Shown piece by piece: positions 44,996-50,323 of a stretch of DNA of 50,323 nucleotides. The notes below the pieces were generated by a model, which saw only the letters and a program-made list of their open reading frames with translations, searched no databases and was not told the origin of the DNA. A program made the translations under genes and the position numbers. The DNA is taken from the NCBI RefSeq assembly GCF_025291715.1, contig NZ_JAMBIZ010000030.1, positions 1-50,323 of the forward strand, given 5' to 3'. Positions within the stretch are counted from its first letter, which is position 1. Each line of letters begins with the position of its first letter. The DNA comes from Metasolibacillus sp. GTDB lineage: Bacteria > Bacillota > Bacilli > Bacillales_A > Planococcaceae.

Positions 44996-45028
44996 TGTGA
45001 GAAGTGTGCTTTTGAAAAAGAGATTTTG

Positions 45029-45075
45029 CTAGTTCAAAAGTTATGACTCGCATGATAGACAGGGAGCTTCGCACA
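45029..45075. repeat. 21-bp-period intergenic repeat, site 2
   Basis: CTAGTTCAAAAGTTATGACTCGCA matches site 1 (24374) nearly base for base in its first part (45029-45052), and CTTCGCAC follows at exactly 21 bp (45068 against 45047). It is shorter than site 1. Confidence 0.65.
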
Positions 45076-45196
45076 TTAATTGTCTATATGCCCCTGCTAA
45101 ATTTGCTGATTTTGCCACTTCTTTTACTTATACAAGTGGTAGTTTTTTGTTAATATAGAGCTAGTAAGACATTTCATCAATAGGAGTGGATTGATT

Positions 45197-46138
45197 ATGG
45201 CATTAGGACGTAAAAAAATCACGGTAATTGGTAGCGGATTCACTGGCGCAACGGCAGCGTTTTTAGCAGCGCAAAAGGAGCTTGGCGATGTTGTATTGTT
45301 AGATATTCCACAAGCTGAGAACCCAACAAAAGGGAAGGCACTCGATATGTGGGAGGCAGCACCAATTCAGGGCTATGATGCATATGTAAAAGGAACGGCT
45401 GATTATGCTGATACAGCAAATTCAGATATCGTCATCGTAACAGCAGGCGTCGCGCGCAAGCCAGGCATGAGCCGCGATGATTTAGTACAAACGAATGAAA
45501 AGGTCATGATTGCTGTATCTGAGCAAATTGCAAAATATTCACCAAATGCAACAGTGCTTGTATTAACAAACCCTGTTGATGCAATGACATATACGGTTTA
45601 TAAAACAACAGGCTTCCCGAAAAATCGCGTTATCGGTCAATCAGGTGTTTTAGATACAGCCCGCTTCCGCGCATTTATCGCAGAGGAATTAAACATGTCT
45701 GTAAAAGATGTAACAGCATTAGTTTTAGGTGGTCATGGCGATACGATGGTACCATTAACACGCTATTCATTCGTAGGTGGTGTACCAATTGAATCATTGA
45801 TCGCACCAGAACGCTTAGAGGAAATTGTCAACCGCACACGCAATGGTGGTGCAGAAATCGTTAACCTGCTTGGTAACGGCTCTGCCTACTACGCACCAGC
45901 AGCGGCAATGATTGAAATGGCTGAAGCGATTATTAAAGACCAAAAACGTGTACTGCCATCAATTGCTTACTTAGAAGGCGAATATGGCTATGAAAACCTT
46001 TGCTTAGGTGTACCAACATTATTAGGTGCAAACGGCATAGAAAAAATCTTTGAGCTAGAGTTAACAGAGCAAGAAAAATCAGCGCTCGACTATTCAGCAG
46101 AGGCTGTAAAATCGGTGATGGATGTTTTGAGTAAGTAA
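45197..46138 (+). CDS. mdh: Malate dehydrogenase
   Basis: A 313-aa LDH-like malate dehydrogenase. NAD motif [17 protein letters not shown] with LLDIPQ; catalytic [15 protein letters not shown]; substrate Arg residues in [13 protein letters not shown]. It oxidises malate to oxaloacetate for CitZ. The start at 45197 ([10 protein letters not shown]) follows TAGGAGTGG. A long terminator follows, then a low-GC insertion before the pho genes. Confidence 0.96.
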   Translation: MALGRKKITVIGSGFTGATAAFLAAQKELGDVVLLDIPQAENPTKGKALDMWEAAPIQGYDAYVKGTADYADTANSDIVIVTAGVARKPGMSRDDLVQTNEKVMIAVSEQIAKYSPNATVLVLTNPVDAMTYTVYKTTGFPKNRVIGQSGVLDTARFRAFIAEELNMSVKDVTALVLGGHGDTMVPLTRYSFVGGVPIESLIAPERLEEIVNRTRNGGAEIVNLLGNGSAYYAPAAAMIEMAEAIIKDQKRVLPSIAYLEGEYGYENLCLGVPTLLGANGIEKIFELELTEQEKSALDYSAEAVKSVMDVLSK

Positions 46139-46146
46139 AATATTAT

Positions 46147-46205
46147 GATAAATAGGACTACCTAGAAAGAATGTTCTTTCAAGGTAGTCCTATTTATATT
46201 TTTGG
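46147..46205. terminator. Long bidirectional terminator after mdh
   Basis: A stem of more than 20 bp (ATAAATAGGACTACCT and GAAAGAA on one side; TTCTTTC and AGGTAGTCCTATTTAT on the other) followed by TATTTTT. It separates mdh from the convergent toxin-immunity pair. Confidence 0.9.
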
Positions 46206-46222
46206 TGTTTTCTATTAAAATT

Positions 46223-46657
46223 TTATTTTATAGTAACTACAGGCTGTATCTCACTTAGTACATCGATAAAAAAATCAGATGTAATAAAGAGGTGATGTTC
46301 CACATTAGGTTGTAAAGTAGCCCTAGCAGAAAAGTTATTATCATACCAAGCTAAAAAATCGGAGTTTTCTACTTTATAAAAAGTAGGGTTGTACATTGGG
46401 GGATTCTCCAATAACCCAATAAGCGATTCAATATCTGGTCTTGCCATTTCTTCACAGGAACGAAAAGTAAGTATAGGATAAGGTCTTTCTTCAGGTTTTT
46501 TATAAGTAAATGTATATTCAAAGGATGTTTCATAGTCTTTAAATACTAAAATGAAATCTACCTCATATACCATTTTAACAAATAGCATCTCTCGCTCTAA
46601 TCTGCTAAATGGATTTTCTGTTAAGGGCTCCCATAACAACAATTTTTCTTTTTTCAC
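46223..46657 (-). CDS. Putative immunity protein for the upstream secreted toxin
   Basis: A 144-aa soluble protein, family not recognised. It is acidic with many aromatic residues (FEYTFTYKKPEERPYPILTF; NPTFYKVENSDFLAWYDNNF), with no signal peptide or membrane segment. The start is taken as GTG 46657 because AAAGGTG lies 9 nt before it; ATG 46666 has a badly spaced site. It follows the secreted protein gene by 22 bp in the same direction, the order typical of toxin then immunity. Low GC and its absence from the B. subtilis order at this place suggest lateral transfer. That it neutralises the toxin is inference. Confidence 0.55.
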   Translation of the reverse strand: MKKEKLLLWEPLTENPFSRLEREMLFVKMVYEVDFILVFKDYETSFEYTFTYKKPEERPYPILTFRSCEEMARPDIESLIGLLENPPMYNPTFYKVENSDFLAWYDNNFSARATLQPNVEHHLFITSDFFIDVLSEIQPVVTIK

Positions 46658-46679
46658 AATATTCATCACCTTTCAAGTT

Positions 46680-47174
46680 TCAGTCTCCCATAAATCTAAC
46701 CTTGTCATTACCAAAAGTTAAAGTAGGTCTCTGATTACCAAGTGTTTCTGATGTACTTCTATATAGAGTTACATAACCGCCATCTGTTTGTTTTACATAA
46801 GTTATTTTATCTCCGTTGATATGTGTTACGATTTCTCCATTTCCTCCTATTCTATTAAGTTCGGCTCTAGCAGTAGTATAATTTCCACTATTATGATAAA
46901 TTCTTGTGCTGCCAGATTGATTTGAAAAGACTGAACGTCCTAGTAAACCACCCCAATCAACTTTTGCTTTGCTATAAGGCTTAGAAAATGGAGTAATTAT
47001 TTGATTATTTATTTCTATATTTGTTGTTGAATTTTCAAAGTTATCATTGGTATAATTTGATGCATTCAAATCATTTACTTCTTCAGCAAAAGTAGAAATA
47101 GAAAACAATGTGCTACTTAAGAAAATAAGTGAAACTATTAGCAATACATTTCTAAAAAGTGATTTTTCTCCCAT
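46680..47174 (-). CDS. Secreted protein, putative antibacterial toxin
   Basis: A 164-aa exported protein. A Sec signal peptide is clear: basic MGEKSLFR, hydrophobic core LLIVSLIFLSSTLFSIS, cleavage probably after STFA (residue 30). An Asn-rich spacer (about 31-70) is followed by a small C-terminal domain (about 72-164) with RIYHNSGNYTTARAEL, THINGDKITYV and a closing motif YRSTSE...RPTLTF...KVRF. That ending resembles the BECR-fold RNase domains at the C-termini of LXG/CdiA-type polymorphic toxins, a tentative reading. The site AAGGAGTTG precedes ATG 47174. GC is visibly lower than in the flanking mdh and phoP genes. Confidence 0.6.
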   Translation of the reverse strand: MGEKSLFRNVLLIVSLIFLSSTLFSISTFAEEVNDLNASNYTNDNFENSTTNIEINNQIITPFSKPYSKAKVDWGGLLGRSVFSNQSGSTRIYHNSGNYTTARAELNRIGGNGEIVTHINGDKITYVKQTDGGYVTLYRSTSETLGNQRPTLTFGNDKVRFMGD

Positions 47175-47357
47175 AAAAACAACTCCTTAAAAAATTTGCT
47201 TAAATTGTAACCTGACTATTCTGAATTTGTCAATCTGTCATGATAGAGGTAAAGAGTGAATGAAATATTACTTTTACCATAGCCATTCCACAACATTGTA
47301 CTTTCCACAAAAAATTGATACTATAAAAGTATCGCATAAAGAAGGAGTTGCTTCGTA

Positions 47358-47795
47358 TTGCTACAAAAGAGTAGAAAGCAAGGCAGGTTGATAACGACTT
47401 TAACAGTTGGTGAAAAGCTACATATTACAGAAAAAATGGATGATAAAGATTTGTTAATTTATTTAGGCTTAACAAATGATAATAATCCATTATTTATTCA
47501 GCATGATTATGCAGCGATTACATCATTTAAGCAGCCGATAGTTCCACAAATTATGTTAAATGGTATTATTACTGCTGCTATTTCTAAGCATCTACCTGGT
47601 CCAGGCTCTTATATTTTAGAGCAAACGATAAAATATGTAAGTCCGGCATATCATTATGAAACAGTCGATTTTGTATTGGAAATCGAGCATATTGATGAAA
47701 CCAAGAATGAAGTGTTAATAGCAGTTACAGCAATTAATAGCGATAAGCTACAACTGTTGGAAGGGAAGCTTAAAGTATCTCCTCCTCTTATATAA
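47358..47795 (+). CDS. MaoC-like hotdog-fold dehydratase domain protein
   Basis: A 145-aa single hotdog domain. The central NDNNPLFIQHDYAAITSFKQPIVPQIMLNGII resembles the hydratase-2 motif N-[DN]-x-N-P-h-H with Asp changed to the NDNNP form. Relatives add water to trans-2-enoyl-CoA. Such a gene often precedes phoPR in Bacillales, which may only be operon convenience. It starts with TTG 47358 after GAAGGAG (10-nt spacing). It is followed 45 bp later by phoP and probably cotranscribed. Confidence 0.75.
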   Translation: MLQKSRKQGRLITTLTVGEKLHITEKMDDKDLLIYLGLTNDNNPLFIQHDYAAITSFKQPIVPQIMLNGIITAAISKHLPGPGSYILEQTIKYVSPAYHYETVDFVLEIEHIDETKNEVLIAVTAINSDKLQLLEGKLKVSPPLI

Positions 47796-47840
47796 TGGAT
47801 TTGGGATGGGGGTTTCAAATCGATGATGGAGGCAAGGGAA

Positions 47841-48551
47841 ATGACGAAAACCATTTTAGTTGTAGAGGATGAATTATCCATCGCAACATTATTACAATAT
47901 AATTTAGAACAGGCTGGCTTTCATGTGCTTTTGGCACATGATGGGAAAAAAGGGCTTGATTTAGCGGTTGAAAAGACGCCAGATTTAATGCTGTTAGATT
48001 TAATGCTGCCGACAATGGACGGGATGGAAGTGTGCAAGGAATTGCGTAGCTTAAGAATGAACATCCCGATTATTATGTTAACGGCACGCGATGATGAATT
48101 TGACAAGGTGCTTGGCTTAGAGCTTGGTGCGGATGATTATATGACAAAGCCCTTCAGTCCACGTGAAGTGATTGCACGTGTAAAGGCTGTGCTTCGCCGT
48201 TTCACACCATCTGCATCAGCAGAAGAGGTGAAGACAGGGGAGACAACATATGAATATGGTAGCTTAAAGGTATTCCCAGAGCGCTTCGAGGCATTCTTAA
48301 ATGAAGAGGCATTGGAATTCACACCAAAGGAATTTGAACTGCTTGTTTATTTATTAGAAAATAAAAATCGCGTTTTAACGCGTGATCAGCTACTAAGCTC
48401 TGTATGGAATTATGATTTTGCTGGTGATACGCGTATTGTCGATGTACATATTAGCCATCTGCGCGATAAAATCGAGGAAAATAGCCGTAAACCATTATTT
48501 ATTAAGACGATTCGCGGGCTAGGCTATAAATTTGAGGAGCCAAGAAAATGA
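47841..48551 (+). CDS. phoP: Phosphate response regulator PhoP
   Basis: A 236-aa OmpR-type regulator. Receiver domain 1-120 with Asp10, phosphorylated Asp53 (LLDLMLP) and Lys in MTKPFSP. Winged helix C-terminal, with FTPKEFELLVYLLENKNRVLTRDQLL and DTRIVDVHISHLRDKIE. It activates and represses phosphate-starvation genes at TTAACA-type repeats. The start at 47841 follows GGAGG. It overlaps phoR by ATGA. Confidence 0.93.
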   Translation: MTKTILVVEDELSIATLLQYNLEQAGFHVLLAHDGKKGLDLAVEKTPDLMLLDLMLPTMDGMEVCKELRSLRMNIPIIMLTARDDEFDKVLGLELGADDYMTKPFSPREVIARVKAVLRRFTPSASAEEVKTGETTYEYGSLKVFPERFEAFLNEEALEFTPKEFELLVYLLENKNRVLTRDQLLSSVWNYDFAGDTRIVDVHISHLRDKIEENSRKPLFIKTIRGLGYKFEEPRK

Positions 48552-50095
48552 GTAAATCGATGAGCGGTCGACTCTTTCTTTCTTTTATTTTACTTGTTAC
48601 AGCGATTTTTGTTGTTCTAGAGCTTGTAATAGGTCAGCTTTTTCCTTTTTATTTAGATGACTATGTGCAAGTTCAAACAGAAGTGGTGCAGCAAAATGTG
48701 ACGGAGCTGATTGAGCAAGAAAAGATTGATTTAACCTCGGCTCAGCAAGAGAAATTGCTGCAAGCATATGATGGGGATGTAGATGAAGACTATTTTCACT
48801 ATATTCGTGTACGCTTGATGCTTGTCCTTATATTTTTATTTGTAATAGCGGTTGCGATTATCGGCTTAGTATCGTATCGAATGGTCAACAACTTTGTAGA
48901 GCCGATTGAAGCTGTAACACGTACAGCACAGGAATTAGCAGTTGGAAACTATTATGCACGTGCGTTTGCAAATGGACCAAAAACGATTGTAGAGCTACGC
49001 AATTCAATCAATGTATTAGCTCGTAATTTGCAGGATATTACAAAAATCCGTGAAATTGAAGAAGAACGTTTGAAAACATTGATTGAAAATATGGGCAGCG
49101 CCTTAATGATGATTGACCGAGAAGGCTATATATCCATCGTTAATAAGCAATTTCTTCAACGCTTTGATTTAACATTTGAGCAAGTGCAGGGCAAAAACTT
49201 TTTAACGGTTGGTCTGCCCGAAAATTTAGAAGTATTTATTGATCATGTTTTTTTAACGGAACAGCCTTATCAAAAGCAGCTTAAAATGGAATTGCAGCAA
49301 GAAATCACACATAAGCTTGTGTATGGAGCGCCCGTTGTTGGGGAGCATGGGCGCTGGCTCGGTGTCGTCTTAGTTATGCATGATGTGACAGAGTTGATTC
49401 GTTTGGAGCAAATTCGCAAAGATTTCGTAGCGAATGTTTCACATGAATTGCGCACGCCAATCACTTCAATTAAAGGCTTTTCTGAAACATTATTAGACGG
49501 TGCATATAAAGATGAAAGCATGCTGCTATCATTTTTAGAAATTATTTATAAAGAAAGCAATCGCCTTCAGGAATTAATTCACGATTTATTAGAGCTATCC
49601 AAAATTGAGCAGCACGGTTTTTCAGTAGCGATTGCTCCGACAAGCTTGCAGGAGGTCATTGCAAGGGTCGTAGATGTCACAAGCCCTCGACTTGATGAAA
49701 AAAATATGCAATTTGATATGCAAATAGATCGAGATGTACGTGTACTAGGTGATGAAAACCGGTTAATTCAAATTTTTACGAACTTAATTTCTAATGCAGT
49801 TACGTATTCTCCAGATGGCACAACTGTTACAGTGACAATGAAGCAAGGTGCGGAATATGGTATTGTTGAAGTGGAAGATCAAGGTATCGGTATTGAAAAG
49901 CATGAAATCGCTCGTGTATTTGAGCGTTTTTATCGAATTGATCGCGCACGGAGCCGCAATTCGGGGGGGACAGGGCTAGGTCTTGCCATTGTAAAGCATT
50001 TAGTGGAAGCACATCACGGCAAAATCGTCGTCACAAGCGAGGTAGGGAAAGGAACAAAAATTCAAATCCATTTACCGCTTGCACCATCATCTTAA
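48548..50095 (+). CDS. phoR: Phosphate sensor histidine kinase PhoR
   Basis: A 515-aa membrane kinase. TM1 about 8-32, a short outer loop of about 55 residues (33-87), TM2 about 88-110, HAMP about 110-165, PAS about 175-285, HisKA with His299 (FVANVSHELRTPITSIKGF), and HATPase with GIGIEKHEIARVFERFYRID and GGTGLGLAIVKHL. B. subtilis PhoR is longer (579 aa) because it has a larger extracellular domain. In B. subtilis the kinase senses wall teichoic acid intermediates inside the cell through its PAS domain, which is kept here. The phoR stop codon lies inside a Pho box. Confidence 0.9.
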   Translation: MSKSMSGRLFLSFILLVTAIFVVLELVIGQLFPFYLDDYVQVQTEVVQQNVTELIEQEKIDLTSAQQEKLLQAYDGDVDEDYFHYIRVRLMLVLIFLFVIAVAIIGLVSYRMVNNFVEPIEAVTRTAQELAVGNYYARAFANGPKTIVELRNSINVLARNLQDITKIREIEEERLKTLIENMGSALMMIDREGYISIVNKQFLQRFDLTFEQVQGKNFLTVGLPENLEVFIDHVFLTEQPYQKQLKMELQQEITHKLVYGAPVVGEHGRWLGVVLVMHDVTELIRLEQIRKDFVANVSHELRTPITSIKGFSETLLDGAYKDESMLLSFLEIIYKESNRLQELIHDLLELSKIEQHGFSVAIAPTSLQEVIARVVDVTSPRLDEKNMQFDMQIDRDVRVLGDENRLIQIFTNLISNAVTYSPDGTTVTVTMKQGAEYGIVEVEDQGIGIEKHEIARVFERFYRIDRARSRNSGGTGLGLAIVKHLVEAHHGKIVVTSEVGKGTKIQIHLPLAPSS

Positions 50096-50145
50096 CAAAA
50101 TCTTTACAATCGCTTTATAAAATCTTAAAAAAACATCTATATAAT
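50092..50145 (+). promoter_or_regulatory. Pho box (four hexamers) with TATAAT promoter
   Basis: TTAACA (50092), TTTACA (50103), TTTATA (50114) and TTAAAA (50125) are spaced exactly 11 bp apart, followed by TATAAT at 50140-50145. PhoP dimers bind such TT(A/T/C)A(A/C)A repeats, and activated promoters carry them at about -20 to -60, which is where they fall here. The first hexamer overlaps the phoR stop. Confidence 0.75.
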
Positions 50146-50151
50146 AAAGCG

Positions 50152-50310
50152 TAAGAAACCCCATTTCAAAACTATTATATACAGGAAGGCGTCCGGAAAT
50201 TATCGAGGGCACTGAAAAACTTACATTTTTTACGATGAATTAGTTTTTCAAACAAAAATAAGGCACTTTCCATTCGTTTTTGAATGGAAGGTGCCTTATT
50301 TCTTTCTTTT
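50152..50310 (+). ncRNA. Candidate PhoP-controlled small RNA
   Basis: The transcript predicted from the Pho-box promoter runs about 155 nt to a strong terminator. No normal start codon with a ribosome binding site is present. AGGAAGG (50183) is followed only by an ATT-started 14-codon frame, which I do not count as a gene. It may be a small RNA, or the terminator may attenuate a downstream gene beyond the window. Confidence 0.4.
50256..50310. terminator. Strong terminator
   Basis: A 20-bp stem with one G-T pair (50256-50275 with 50282-50301) and a 6-nt loop, followed by TCTTTCTTTT. It ends the phoR or small-RNA transcript and could also work for a convergent gene beyond the window. Confidence 0.92.
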
Positions 50311-50323
50311 TTCCTACTCTTTT

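Noticed and set aside
50199-50243. A 14-codon frame starting with ATT inside the candidate small RNA
   Set aside because: ATT is a very rare start and the frame has no other support, although AGGAAGG lies upstream.

Overview
The window is a stretch of low-GC Firmicutes chromosome. It most resembles a Bacillaceae/Planococcaceae organism of the Lysinibacillus/Solibacillus kind. The evidence is the gene order, which follows the Bacillus subtilis ytx-acc-cit-pho region closely (dgcP, ytsP, hisJ, ezrA, nifZ, thiI, sspA, ytcI, sppA, yteJ, tpx, ytxK, then ytkL, ytoI, ytpI, nrnA, dnaE, accD, accA, pfkA, pyk, fxsA, ytvI, citZ, icd, mdh, phoP, phoR), together with strong AAGGAGG-type ribosome binding sites, GTG/TTG starts and a spore SASP gene. 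No rRNA, tRNA or CRISPR array was found. The genus is inferred from synteny and base composition, not from a search.

Left part (1-7,200): phage-derived and accessory DNA. A holin and an M15 peptidase endolysin form a coupled lysis cassette, and the endolysin has a strong in-frame internal start that could release its C-terminal domain alone. After a gene-poor 1.1 kb stretch with terminators and short repeats comes a phage immunity module: divergent XRE repressors with three 15-bp operators packed around one promoter, followed by a BRO-type antirepressor. A lipoprotein and an SOS-type WYL/Y-family polymerase pair with two LexA-like boxes complete the region. No integrase gene is visible.

Core part (7,200-46,140): housekeeping genes. 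rpsD has its own promoter and a long leader. Next come a diguanylate cyclase, free-methionine-sulfoxide reductase, histidinol phosphatase, the division regulator EzrA, the NifZ-ThiI tRNA thiolation pair, an alpha/beta SASP with a sigma-G promoter, an acyl-CoA ligase, SppA-YteJ, Tpx-YtxK, alanine dehydrogenase with a coupled ABC ATPase, peptidase and amidohydrolase genes, YtoI, NrnA-DnaE, a FadR-type regulator with acetyl-CoA carboxyltransferase (AccDA), a branched-chain aminotransferase, glycolysis (PfkA-Pyk) and the TCA genes citZ, icd and mdh. DnaE has lost recognisable PHP-domain metal motifs. Two families of non-coding repeats are scattered between these genes: a 77-219 bp structured element (four copies with covarying hairpins) and a 21-bp-period repeat (two sites).

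Right part (46,140-50,323): between mdh and phoP lies a low-GC insertion with a secreted small protein and a cytoplasmic partner gene that looks like a toxin-immunity pair. It is followed by a MaoC-like gene and the phosphate-response pair PhoP-PhoR, whose sensor has an unusually short extracellular loop. Directly at the phoR stop codon lie four PhoP-type hexamers in exact 11-bp phase, then a perfect TATAAT, and about 110 bp later a strong terminator. This suggests a phosphate-regulated small RNA. That element, the toxin-immunity pair and the structured repeat family are the most novel items here.
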